Below are positions 8,845 to 17,195 of a stretch of DNA of 64,000 bases, in pieces. The stretch is from the NCBI GenBank assembly GCA_937921035.1, contig CALEUL010000021.1, forward strand, positions 26,623-90,622, read 5' to 3'. The translations under genes and the position numbers were made by a program. The DNA is from an uncultured Porphyromonadaceae bacterium (GTDB taxonomy: Bacteria > Bacteroidota > Bacteroidia > Bacteroidales > Muribaculaceae). Below the pieces are notes generated by a model. It saw only the letters and a list, made by a program, of their open reading frames with translations. It had not been told where the DNA came from and ran no database searches. Position 1 is the stretch's first letter; every line of letters starts with the position of its first letter.

Positions 8845-10074
8845 ATGTTTCGAAAACTAATCATCGCCGCAGCTGCCATGTTGCTGACACTCGGTGCCTT
8901 CGCGGCCGACGAACCCGAAAAGCCCTGGAAATACGTCAACGCAAAAGATCTGCGCATTATCAACAAAGGTTTCAACGACACAGAACGCGATTTTTCGCGT
9001 CTGCCCGCATATCTTAAGGATAGTGTACGCACATCGCTGTGGGACCGCCAGCAGTGCTCGTCGGGCATAGGCGTTCGCTTCGCCACAAACTCGTCGCGCA
9101 TCGGCGTCCGATACCAGTTGCATCTGAACACGCACATGATACACATGGCCGATACAGGACTTAAGGGTACCGACCTGTATATTTTCGAAGGTGATTCGGT
9201 TTGGCGCCACGTAAACACCAACCGTCCCTATATTTCGGACAAATACCCCAAGGAAGAAAAGATTGTGGAATCCGTTTACGTGAGCAACGTCGATACCACG
9301 CGCATGACCGAATATATGGTCTACTTCCCGCTGTACGACGGCATAGAGTGGCTCGAAATAAAGGTTGACGAAAACGCCGACATCAACGCCGGCGCCACAT
9401 CGCTGATAGACCCCGACCGCAAGATTATCGCCTACGGCACCAGCATCCTTCAGGGTGGCTGCGCCTCGCGCACAGGCATGGCGGCAACAAACATACTGTC
9501 GCGCATGCTAAATGCCGAAGTCGTGAACCTCGGTTTCAGCGGCGACGGAAAAATGGACTCCGAGGTAGCCCGCGCGCTGGCAAGCATTCCGGATGTAGAC
9601 ATGTATATCCTCGACCCTGTGCCCAACTGCACCGAAATGATGTGCGACACCCTCACTTACGGCTTTGTGAAAATCCTGCGCGACGCCAAACCCGACGTGC
9701 CCATCGTTATGGTGGAAGGTCCGCTCTACCCCTACTACCGGTACGATTCTTTCTTCAACAAGTACCTACCCGCGAAGAACGAGAAATACCGCAGGAACTA
9801 CGACAAACTCAAAGCCGAGAATCCCGCCAACCTCTACTATGTGGACAGCGTTAACTTGGACGGCGTTGAGGACGACGGCACCGTAGACGGCATACACCTG
9901 ACCGACCTCGGCTTCAAATACTACGCCGAAAAACTATATCCCGAAATCCGTCCGCTCCTCGACGCCAGTGTTGATGCCAAGCATCAGCGCATTGCCGCCG
10001 AGAAAGCCAAGGCTCAGACAAAGGACGGCAAGAAAAAGAACAAGAAGGCCGCAAAAGGCCGCAAGAACAAATAA
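8845..10074 (+). CDS. Secreted SGNH/GDSL-type hydrolase
   Basis: A 409-residue exported hydrolase. It begins with a signal peptide (RKLIIAAAAMLLTLGAFAAD). A beta-sandwich-like N-terminal domain of about 170 residues precedes the SGNH domain. The catalytic Ser lies in block I YGTSILQGGCASR (about residue 199), the Gly block in VNLGFSGDGKMD, and the Asp/His pair in DGIHLTDLGF (about 347-350). Such enzymes deacetylate or de-esterify glycans; the substrate cannot be read from the sequence. The last 40 residues form a Lys-rich tail. It follows the Sir2 gene by 41 bases in the same direction. Confidence 0.85.
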   Translation: MFRKLIIAAAAMLLTLGAFAADEPEKPWKYVNAKDLRIINKGFNDTERDFSRLPAYLKDSVRTSLWDRQQCSSGIGVRFATNSSRIGVRYQLHLNTHMIHMADTGLKGTDLYIFEGDSVWRHVNTNRPYISDKYPKEEKIVESVYVSNVDTTRMTEYMVYFPLYDGIEWLEIKVDENADINAGATSLIDPDRKIIAYGTSILQGGCASRTGMAATNILSRMLNAEVVNLGFSGDGKMDSEVARALASIPDVDMYILDPVPNCTEMMCDTLTYGFVKILRDAKPDVPIVMVEGPLYPYYRYDSFFNKYLPAKNEKYRRNYDKLKAENPANLYYVDSVNLDGVEDDGTVDGIHLTDLGFKYYAEKLYPEIRPLLDASVDAKHQRIAAEKAKAQTKDGKKKNKKAAKGRKNK

Positions 10075-10088
10075 ATACAATAAGTACA

Positions 10089-10523
10089 ATGTCAAACTGG
10101 TTTGAATGTAAAGTAAGATACGACAAGCTTCAGGAAAACGGCTCTGTCAAGAAAGTAAATGAACCCTATCTGGTAGACGCCCTTTCGTTTACCGAAGCCG
10201 AGGCTCGCATCACTGAAGAAGTAAGTCCCTACATCTCGGGCGAATTCTCTGTATCGGCTGTAAAACGCACAAAAATCGCCGAAGTATTCTGGCAGGGCGG
10301 AGACCGTTGGTACCTTGTTAAGGTTGGCTTTATCACCATCGACGAAAAGACAGCTGCCGAAAAACGCTCCAATTCGCTCATCTTAGTGCAGGCATCCGAT
10401 TTCAAGGAGGCTTTCGAGCACTTCGAGGAAGGCATGAAAGGCACAATGGCCGACTATGATATCCTCTCCATCAGCGAAACGCCCCTCATGGACGTTTACA
10501 AAATGAAACTTACCGCAGAATAA
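10089..10523 (+). CDS. DUF4494 family protein
   Basis: A 144-residue soluble protein matching the Bacteroidetes DUF4494 family, whose function is unknown. Recognisable features are the N-terminal MSNWFECKVRYDKLQENG, the Trp-rich centre EVFWQGGDRWYLVKVGF, and the segment ASDFKEAFEHFEEGMKGTMADY. It has no signal peptide or membrane segment. It sits 14 bases after the SGNH hydrolase and 4 bases before the yggS-like gene, so the three probably share a transcript. Confidence 0.85.
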   Translation: MSNWFECKVRYDKLQENGSVKKVNEPYLVDALSFTEAEARITEEVSPYISGEFSVSAVKRTKIAEVFWQGGDRWYLVKVGFITIDEKTAAEKRSNSLILVQASDFKEAFEHFEEGMKGTMADYDILSISETPLMDVYKMKLTAE

Positions 10524-10527
10524 AACT

Positions 10528-11202
10528 ATGGGCTGCATAGCCGACTCTATAGCCGCCATCCGCTCCACGCTCCCGCAGGGCGTGGAGCTTGTGGCTGTTT
10601 CAAAATTCCATCCGGCCGAAGCTATCGCCGAGGCCTACTCCGCAGGGCAACGCCTGTTCGGTGAAAGCCGCGTGCAGGAATTGGTGAAAAAGATGCCCGC
10701 ACTGCCCGCCGACATTCGCTGGCACTTTATCGGCCACCTGCAAACCAACAAGATACGGCAGCTGCTCTCCGCCGGTCCGGTTGCCATGATAGAGAGCATC
10801 GACAGCGACCACCTTCTGCGGGCAGTCGACGCCGAGGCCGAGCGGCTCGGCATAGTGGCTCGCGTGCTTATGCAGGTACATGTGGCCGCAGAAGAAACAA
10901 AATTCGGTTTCGCGCCCGACGAACTTGTCGACTGGTTCCGCTGCCGCAACTTCGAAAGCCTGAAAGCCACTCACATCTGCGGCATAATGGGCATGGCCAC
11001 AAACACCGACGACACCGACCGCGTCAGCGCCGATTTCCGAGCTATCGCGGATACTCGCAAACGTATTTTAGAGGTCGCGCCGGATCTGCGCGGCTTCGAC
11101 ACCGTATCTATGGGCATGAGCGACGACTACCACCTGGCCATCGCCGCCGGAAGTAACCTTATACGCATCGGCACAGCCATTTTTGGTGAAAGAGAATACT
11201 AA
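10528..11202 (+). CDS. YggS/PROSC family PLP-binding homeostasis protein
   Basis: A 224-residue alanine racemase-like TIM barrel of the YggS (PLPBP) family, which binds pyridoxal 5'-phosphate and buffers its level rather than catalysing a known reaction. The PLP lysine lies in LVAVSKFHPAEAI (about residue 26). FGESRVQELVKKMP, WHFIGHLQTNK and LSMGMS-type segments (DTVSMGMSDDYHLAIAAGSNLIRIGTAIFG) follow in family order. The length is normal. It is the last gene of the dcw-linked plus-strand run, followed by 393 bases without a gene. Confidence 0.93.
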   Translation: MGCIADSIAAIRSTLPQGVELVAVSKFHPAEAIAEAYSAGQRLFGESRVQELVKKMPALPADIRWHFIGHLQTNKIRQLLSAGPVAMIESIDSDHLLRAVDAEAERLGIVARVLMQVHVAAEETKFGFAPDELVDWFRCRNFESLKATHICGIMGMATNTDDTDRVSADFRAIADTRKRILEVAPDLRGFDTVSMGMSDDYHLAIAAGSNLIRIGTAIFGEREY

Positions 11203-11595
11203 AAGATAAAGTATGTTACAGGATGTTATTTATTATTAACATAACATCTGCCTGAACATACACATTACCCTGGTCCGCCCATACAGTGCCGCGTACAACG
11301 AATGCACGTACCTGCCTTTGGCATGACAGATGCATAACGTACTGATAGATATGCGCCTACGCAGGCGCACAGGGAGCAAGTTCCCTGCAGGACAAATCAT
11401 TATAATGGACATGGGGGACGAACTCCGCATCCGCCCGATACGCCATGCCATATGTTTCCGGCACAATGACGCGCCAACCAGCTTCGCCTCTTATTCTTTG
11501 GATATTAGGCGAATTTTTATTAATTTTGTGGCACATCTTCGAGAGAGGAGGGAGCAAGGGCTTCCTCCTCTTTATATAAAGGTGCGTCCATACGT
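11203..11595 (+). other. Intergenic region between the yggS-like gene and rimP
   Basis: I find no convincing gene in these 393 bases. Short frames exist on both strands, but one runs through the rimP promoter and none resembles a known protein. A weak dyad (GATGTTAT at 11222-11229, ATAACATC at 11241-11248) may end the upstream transcript, although it has no T-run. A second small hairpin, GCGCCT/AGGCGC, lies at 11352-11367. The rimP promoter occupies the right end. Confidence 0.6.
11497..11528 (+). promoter_or_regulatory. Bacteroidetes-type promoter for rimP-nusA-infB
   Basis: TTTG at 11497-11500 and TAATTTTG at 11521-11528, separated by 20 bases. This matches the sigma-ABfr consensus TTTG-N19/20-TAnnTTTG. 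The expected start site near 11535 gives a leader of about 60 bases before the rimP ATG. Confidence 0.75.
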
Positions 11596-12081
11596 ATGAT
11601 AGATAAAGACTTACTGCAACACACCGTTGAGGCATCCATCGAAGGCACCGACCTGTTCCTTGTAGATATAACCGTGTCGTCCGACAACGACATAAACGTG
11701 GAGGTAGACAGCCCCACGGCAGTGGATATCGACGAATGTGCCGAAATAACACGAAACATCGAGGCGGTTTTCGACCGCGACGAAGAAGACTACTCTCTCT
11801 CCGTCGGCTCGGCCGGCATTACATCGCCGCTAAAAATTCGAGCCCAGTTTGTGAAATACCTCAACAAAGACCTTGAGGTACTCACCCGCGACGGCCGCAA
11901 ACTGCACGGCGTCCTGGTTGAGGTGGGCCACGGCACACCCGGCGACCGCGATGTCGATTTCACCGTTGAAGTGCTCACGAAAGTGAAGGAGGAAGGGCAG
12001 AAGAAGCCCGTGCTCCGCAGCATGCCGGTAAAACTCACATCCGGCGAGTGCAAGTATGTCCGTTATGATTTGAAATTTTAA
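11596..12081 (+). CDS. rimP: RimP, 30S ribosome maturation factor
   Basis: A 161-residue protein of the RimP/YhbC family, needed for maturation of the 30S subunit. Family features are the N-terminal domain with VDITVSSDNDINVEVDSPTAVDIDECAEITR and the junction SVGSAGITSPLK, which corresponds to the conserved VSSPGLxRPL block. An SH3-like C-terminal domain follows. It is first in the standard rimP-nusA-infB operon, 33 bases before nusA, and has its own promoter upstream. Confidence 0.93.
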   Translation: MIDKDLLQHTVEASIEGTDLFLVDITVSSDNDINVEVDSPTAVDIDECAEITRNIEAVFDRDEEDYSLSVGSAGITSPLKIRAQFVKYLNKDLEVLTRDGRKLHGVLVEVGHGTPGDRDVDFTVEVLTKVKEEGQKKPVLRSMPVKLTSGECKYVRYDLKF

Positions 12082-12114
12082 AAAAGTAAACAGCATAAAT
12101 CCCCTAAGAAAGCA

Positions 12115-13449
12115 ATGGCAAAGAAAGAGGACCGACCGAATATGGTGGAGCAATTCGCCGAATTCAAAGAACTGAAGAACATCGACAAGACAACCATGAT
12201 AAGCGTGCTGGAAGAATCCTTCCGCAACGTTCTTGCCAAGATGTTCGGTACCGACGAGAACCTCGACGTTATCCTTAACCCCGACAAGGGCGACGTTCAG
12301 ATTTTCCAGAACCTGGAAGTAGTGCCCGACGGCGAAGTTCAGGATCCCAACCTCCAGATATCTCTCACCGACGCCCGCGCCGACGACGACCCCGAGGCAG
12401 AAGTCGGCGAAGAACATACACGCGAAATCATTTTTGAGAAATTCGGCCGCCGCGCTATCCTCAACCTTCGCCAGACACTGCAAAGCCGCATTCTCGACCT
12501 TCAGAAGGAAGCTGTATACCAGAAATTCAAGGAGCTGGAAGGCCAGCTCGTTACCGGCGAGGTTTACCAGACATGGTCGCGCGAAACCCTGCTGCTCGAC
12601 GACGAGAAAAACGAACTTCTCCTGCCCAAGAGCGAGGCCATACCCGGCGATTTCTTCCGCAAAGGCGAGACAGTACGCGCCGTAATCGCCAATGTGGACA
12701 ACAAGAACAACAACCCCAAGATAACCGTATCGCGCATCAGCAACATGTTCCTGGAGCGCCTGTTCGAGCTTGAAGTACCCGAAATCCACGACGGCCTCAT
12801 CAACATCCGCGCCGTGGCACGCATCCCCGGCGAGCGCGCAAAGATTGCCGTAGAAAGCTACGACGACCGCATCGATCCCGTAGGCGCATGCGTTGGCGTG
12901 AAAGGCTCGCGAATCCACGGAATCGTACGCGAACTCCATAACGAGAACATCGACGTTATCTGCTACACCAACAATCCGTCGCTGTTCATCCAGCGCGCAC
13001 TCTCGCCCGCACGCATTTCCACCATCCGTCTCGACGAGGAAGCCAAGAAAGCCGAAGTATTCCTTCGCCCCGAAGAAGTTTCGCTCGCCATAGGCAAGAA
13101 CGGCCACAACATCAAACTGGCCACCATGCTGACAGGCTTCGAAATCGACGTTTACCGCGATACCGAGATGATTTACGAGGACGACATCTTCCTTGATGAA
13201 TTCCGCGACGAAATAGACGCATGGGTTATCGACGCACTCAAGGAAATTGGCTGTGTAACCGCCAAGAGCGTACTCAACACTCCGCGAGAGACACTTCTGG
13301 AAAAGTCCGACCTCGAGGAAAGCACCATCGACGAAGTTCTATCCGTCCTCCGAAAGGAATACGAAGACGACGAAGACGCCGACGCTGAAGCCGCAGCCGA
13401 GGAGGATGCAAGAGAGGAAGCAGAACCTGAAACCGAGGACCAAAAATAA
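12115..13449 (+). CDS. nusA: NusA, transcription termination/antitermination factor
   Basis: A 444-residue RNA polymerase-binding factor. The order is an N-terminal polymerase-binding domain; an S1 domain (about 140-210, with LVTGEVYQTW and FFRKGETVRAVIANV); KH1 (VARIPGERAKIAV, GACVGVKGSRI); KH2 (EVSLAIGKNGHNIKLA); then one helical acidic region. The last 25 residues are almost all Glu, Asp and Ala. It ends 73 bases before infB. Confidence 0.96.
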   Translation: MAKKEDRPNMVEQFAEFKELKNIDKTTMISVLEESFRNVLAKMFGTDENLDVILNPDKGDVQIFQNLEVVPDGEVQDPNLQISLTDARADDDPEAEVGEEHTREIIFEKFGRRAILNLRQTLQSRILDLQKEAVYQKFKELEGQLVTGEVYQTWSRETLLLDDEKNELLLPKSEAIPGDFFRKGETVRAVIANVDNKNNNPKITVSRISNMFLERLFELEVPEIHDGLINIRAVARIPGERAKIAVESYDDRIDPVGACVGVKGSRIHGIVRELHNENIDVICYTNNPSLFIQRALSPARISTIRLDEEAKKAEVFLRPEEVSLAIGKNGHNIKLATMLTGFEIDVYRDTEMIYEDDIFLDEFRDEIDAWVIDALKEIGCVTAKSVLNTPRETLLEKSDLEESTIDEVLSVLRKEYEDDEDADAEAAAEEDAREEAEPETEDQK

Positions 13450-13522
13450 GGTCCGGCACCTCTCTCCCATCGGTTTTTCATCTGTTTAATCCCCTCAACA
13501 TCAAAAGCGAACAAATCATTTT

Positions 13523-16500
13523 ATGGCCAAAATAAAGATAAGCAAATTAGCAAAGGACCTTAACGTGTCGGTAACCACCGTTATAGAATTCCTTCGCAAG
13601 AAAAACATCAACATCGAAGAGAATCCCAACGCACGCCTTGAGGAGAATGTTGCCGAACTTCTCACCACAGCCTTCGCAAGCGACAAGGATCTCAAGAACC
13701 GCTCGACGCAAATAGCCACCGAGCGCAAAGAAAGCCGGCAGAAAACTGCCGAGCCCGAGCGCCAGGCGCCCGAGGAGATTAAACTGGCTCCTGCCTCACA
13801 GAAACCGCACATCCTGTACAAACTGGAACTGGATGCCAACGGCAACCCTGTGTCGCGAACAACGCCCAAAAACGAACAGCCCAAGCAGGAACAGCCCAAA
13901 ACGGAAACTCCAAAGGCTGAGGCGCCTAAGACAGAAACACCGAAAGTAGAAGTAGCCGAGAAATCTGACAAATCGGAAAAAGCAGACATATCCGATATGT
14001 CCAATAAATCCGATAAGCCCGAGATGTCCGATAAACCTGATATGTCCGACAAGACAGAACTTTCCGCCCCCAAATCGACCGAAAAACCAAAGGCAGAACC
14101 TGTAAAGCCCGTTGCACCCAAGCCTGCCGAACAGCCAAAGGCGGAAAAACCGAAAGCCGAGGCGCCTAAGACCGAACAGCACAAAACACAGGCACCCAAG
14201 CCTGCCGAACAGCCCAAGGCCAAACCCGAAGTAAAAGCCCACGAGGCTGCGGCTCAGACAAAGCAAGAGCCCAAGAAAGAAGAAAGCGCTCCCGCAGCGC
14301 CCGAGGTATTCACCTTGGAGCGCAGCACGCCAGCACCCAGCCTTAACATTGTAGGTAAAATCGACCTCGATGCCCTTAACCAGAGTGTGCGTCCCAAGAA
14401 AAAATCGAAGGACGAACGCCGTAACGGCCGTGGCGGCAACGCAAATGGCGCAAACGGCGGCGAAGGCGACCGCAAGAAGCGCCGCCGCATAGCCGGCAAG
14501 GAAAAGGTTGATATCGAAAAGGCCGGCCGCCAGGCCGCCGACGCGCGCCAGAACGAAGGCGGACGCCGAAACGGCGAAGGTCGTCAGGGCGCCGAAAACC
14601 GTCAGAACGGCGGCGAAGGACGTCAGGGCAACAACAACCGCCGCAACAACAATAACAACAACGCACCCAAGCAGCAGCGCCGTCAGCAGCCTGTTCAGCC
14701 CGAAGTGAGCGAGGAGGATGTACAGAAGCAGGTTAAGGAAACACTTGCCCGCCTCACCGCAAAGGACAAGGGTCTGAAGAAGGGTGCCAAGTGGCGCAAG
14801 GAAAAACGCGAGGCAAACGCAACACGCGAACGCGAGGCAATGAAGGCCGAAATGGCAGAAAGCCGCGTTCTCAAAATCACAGAATTCGTTACCGCCAACG
14901 ACCTTGCCGTGATGATGGACGTGCCTGTGAACAACGTTATCGCAACATGTATGAACCTCGGCGTGATGGTGTCCATCAATCAGCGCCTCGACGCCGAAAC
15001 CATCAATATCGTGGCCGATGAATTCGGCTTCAGCACCGAATATGTCTCCGCCGAAGTTGCCGACGCTATCCACCAGGAAGAAGACAAGGAAGAGGATCTG
15101 GAAGCTCGTCCGCCTATCGTAACCGTCATGGGCCACGTCGACCACGGCAAGACCTCGCTGCTGGACTATATCCGCAAGGCCAACGTTATTGCCGGCGAGG
15201 CCGGCGGTATCACGCAGCACATAGGCTCGTACAGCGTCAAGCTGCCCGACGGACGCCACATAACCTTCCTGGATACCCCGGGCCACGAGGCGTTCACCGC
15301 AATGCGTGCCCGCGGCGCCAAGATTACCGATATTGTAATCATCATTGTCGCCGCCGACGACAACGTGATGCCGCAGACCGTCGAGGCCATCAACCACGCC
15401 TCCGCTGCCGGTGTGCCCATCGTTTTCGCCATCAACAAAATCGACAAGCCCCACGCCAACCCCGACAAAATCAAGGAGGAGCTGGCCGGCATGAACTATC
15501 TGGTTGAGGAATGGGGCGGCAAATACCAGAGCCAGGACATTTCCGCCAAGAAAGGCATCGGAGTGGAAGAACTAATGGATAAGGTGCTCCTCGAAGCCGA
15601 ACTTCTCGACCTCAAGGCCAACCCGAACCGCCGCGCCGTGGGTGCAATCATAGAATCGTCGCTCGACAAGGGCCGCGGCTATGTTGCCAACGTACTTGTG
15701 CAGAACGGTACGCTGCATGTGGGCGACATCGTTCTGGCCGGCAACCACTACGGCCGTGTACGCGCCATGTTCAACGAACGCAACCAGCGCATCAAGGAGG
15801 CAGGACCCGCCACACCGGCACTTATCCTCGGTCTCAACGGAGCGCCGCAGGCCGGCGATACCTTCAACGTGCTCGAAACCGAACAGGAAGCTCGCGAAAT
15901 CGCCACCAAGCGCGAGCAGCTGGCACGCGAGCAGGGTCTGCGCACAACCAAGATGCTCACCCTTGAAGATATCGGCCGCCGCAGGGCCATCGGCAACTTC
16001 CAGGAACTCAACATCATCGTCAAAGGCGACGTGGACGGTTCAATCGAAGCACTTTCCGACTCCCTCATCAAGCTGTCGACCGACGAGATTCAGATCAACG
16101 TCCTCCACAAGGCCGTGGGCGAAATCTCCGAGAGCGATGTAACACTGGCAGCTGCATCAGATGCCATCATCATCGGCTTCCAGGTACGCCCGAGCCTCGC
16201 CGCCCGCCGTGCCGCCGAACGCGACGGCGTCCAGATTCGTCTGTACTCCGTAATCTATCAGGCAATCGAAGAAGTGAAGGACGCTATGGCCGGCCTTCTC
16301 GCCCCCGAAATCAAAGAAGAGATTACCGGTACCGCCGAAGTGCTCGAAACGTTCCACGTCAGCAAAGTCGGCACAATCGCCGGCGCTATGGTACGCGAAG
16401 GCAAGCTGAAACGCGGAAGCAAGGTACGCCTTATCCGCGACGGTATCGTACGCTACACTGGCGAACTCGGCTCGCTCAAACGCTTCAAGGACGACGTGAA

Positions 16501-16618
16501 GGAAGTGCAGTCCGGTTACGACTGCGGTCTGTCCATCGTCGGATTCAACGACATCAAGGTGGGCGATATGGTTGAAGGCTTCGAGGAAACCGAAGTAGCC
16601 CGCACCTCAATCGATTGA
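13523..16618 (+). CDS. infB: Translation initiation factor IF-2
   Basis: A 1031-residue initiation GTPase that brings fMet-tRNA to the 30S subunit. Residues 1-50 form the IF2N domain (KISKLAKDLNVSVTTVIEFL). About 75-430 is a long disordered linker: a Pro/Lys/Glu part with repeated PKTE/PKAE units, a KSDKP/MSDK-type repeat block, then an Arg/Gly/Asn-rich part. A second IF2N-like domain and the G domain follow, with GHVDHGKTSLLD (G1), DTPGHEAFT (G3) and NKID (G4), and then the IF2 domains II-IV. The core is complete. A strong terminator follows 18 bases after the stop. Confidence 0.98.
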   Translation: MAKIKISKLAKDLNVSVTTVIEFLRKKNINIEENPNARLEENVAELLTTAFASDKDLKNRSTQIATERKESRQKTAEPERQAPEEIKLAPASQKPHILYKLELDANGNPVSRTTPKNEQPKQEQPKTETPKAEAPKTETPKVEVAEKSDKSEKADISDMSNKSDKPEMSDKPDMSDKTELSAPKSTEKPKAEPVKPVAPKPAEQPKAEKPKAEAPKTEQHKTQAPKPAEQPKAKPEVKAHEAAAQTKQEPKKEESAPAAPEVFTLERSTPAPSLNIVGKIDLDALNQSVRPKKKSKDERRNGRGGNANGANGGEGDRKKRRRIAGKEKVDIEKAGRQAADARQNEGGRRNGEGRQGAENRQNGGEGRQGNNNRRNNNNNNAPKQQRRQQPVQPEVSEEDVQKQVKETLARLTAKDKGLKKGAKWRKEKREANATREREAMKAEMAESRVLKITEFVTANDLAVMMDVPVNNVIATCMNLGVMVSINQRLDAETINIVADEFGFSTEYVSAEVADAIHQEEDKEEDLEARPPIVTVMGHVDHGKTSLLDYIRKANVIAGEAGGITQHIGSYSVKLPDGRHITFLDTPGHEAFTAMRARGAKITDIVIIIVAADDNVMPQTVEAINHASAAGVPIVFAINKIDKPHANPDKIKEELAGMNYLVEEWGGKYQSQDISAKKGIGVEELMDKVLLEAELLDLKANPNRRAVGAIIESSLDKGRGYVANVLVQNGTLHVGDIVLAGNHYGRVRAMFNERNQRIKEAGPATPALILGLNGAPQAGDTFNVLETEQEAREIATKREQLAREQGLRTTKMLTLEDIGRRRAIGNFQELNIIVKGDVDGSIEALSDSLIKLSTDEIQINVLHKAVGEISESDVTLAAASDAIIIGFQVRPSLAARRAAERDGVQIRLYSVIYQAIEEVKDAMAGLLAPEIKEEITGTAEVLETFHVSKVGTIAGAMVREGKLKRGSKVRLIRDGIVRYTGELGSLKRFKDDVKEVQSGYDCGLSIVGFNDIKVGDMVEGFEETEVARTSID

Positions 16619-16636
16619 TATTAAAAAACAATTGTT

Positions 16637-16671
16637 GCGCCGGTTTCCGCGGGAACCGGCGCATATTTTTT
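16637..16671 (+). terminator. Rho-independent terminator after infB
   Basis: Stem arms at 16637-16648 and 16652-16662 (GGAACCGGCGC on the right, one bulged T on the left), a three-base loop, then a run of T at 16666-16671. It ends only three bases before the folK start codon. Confidence 0.85.
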
Positions 16672-16674
16672 ATA

Positions 16675-17124
16675 ATGCAAAGCAAAATATACCTGAGCCT
16701 GGGCTCGAACAGCGGCGACCGTCGTGCGTTCCTGCGGGCCGCGCTCGCAAAAATCGGAGAACTCGGCAGCGTGCGTGCCTCGTCGGAATACACCGGGGCT
16801 CCTGTTGGATTCAGCAGCGACAACGAATTCATAAACATAGCCGCCGTTCTCACCCTCGAGCGCCAGGGACAATGGACACAGACCGAGGCCGAAACGCTTC
16901 TGAGACAACTGAAAGCAATCGAGCGGGAACTATCGGCAATGCCACACCGCAACGCCGACGGAACATACCGCGACCGCGAAATCGACATCGACATAATTGC
17001 CATCGAGGGCTACCGCCAGCATACACCGCTGCTCACACTCCCCCACCCGCATGCCGCCGAACGTCCTTTCGTAACGGTGCCTCTCTCCTATATTGCCCCG
17101 GAAGCGCTCGACTTATTGAAATAG
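16675..17124 (+). CDS. folK: FolK, 6-hydroxymethyl-7,8-dihydropterin pyrophosphokinase
   Basis: A 149-residue enzyme that transfers pyrophosphate from ATP to the pterin in folate synthesis. The N-terminal SLGSNSGDR motif, PVGFSSDNEFINIAAVL, the magnesium-binding RDREIDIDI and LPHPHAAERPFV are all present. The frame is open further upstream, but the ATG at 16675 (MQSKIYLSLGSN) matches the family N-terminus; the upstream part would be the terminator hairpin. How it is transcribed is unclear, because the infB terminator ends immediately before it. Confidence 0.93.
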   Translation: MQSKIYLSLGSNSGDRRAFLRAALAKIGELGSVRASSEYTGAPVGFSSDNEFINIAAVLTLERQGQWTQTEAETLLRQLKAIERELSAMPHRNADGTYRDREIDIDIIAIEGYRQHTPLLTLPHPHAAERPFVTVPLSYIAPEALDLLK

Positions 17125-17146
17125 GCTGAAATAGAAGCGACATTTT

Positions 17147-17177
17147 TTTGACATAATGCCAAACTTGATTATCTTTG
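17147..17177 (+). promoter_or_regulatory. Bacteroidetes-type promoter
   Basis: TTTG at 17147-17150 and TATCTTTG at 17170-17177 with a 19-base spacer, a near-perfect match to the sigma-ABfr consensus. The expected start site lies near 17184, about 12 bases before the ATG at 17196. It rules out the TTG at 17175 as a translation start. Confidence 0.8.
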
Positions 17178-17195
17178 CACATCAATGAAGAAATA

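Noticed and set aside
11236..11466. Minus-strand 76-codon frame before rimP
   Set aside because: Composition is unlike a real protein (many Arg, Cys, Met) and there is no promoter or neighbour to support it.
11330..11599. Plus-strand 89-codon frame before rimP
   Set aside because: It contains the rimP promoter, overlaps the rimP start and resembles no protein.
13796..15454. A 552-codon minus-strand frame opposite infB
   Set aside because: It is the antisense of IF-2; its repeats of Gly, Phe and Leu mirror the low-complexity linker.
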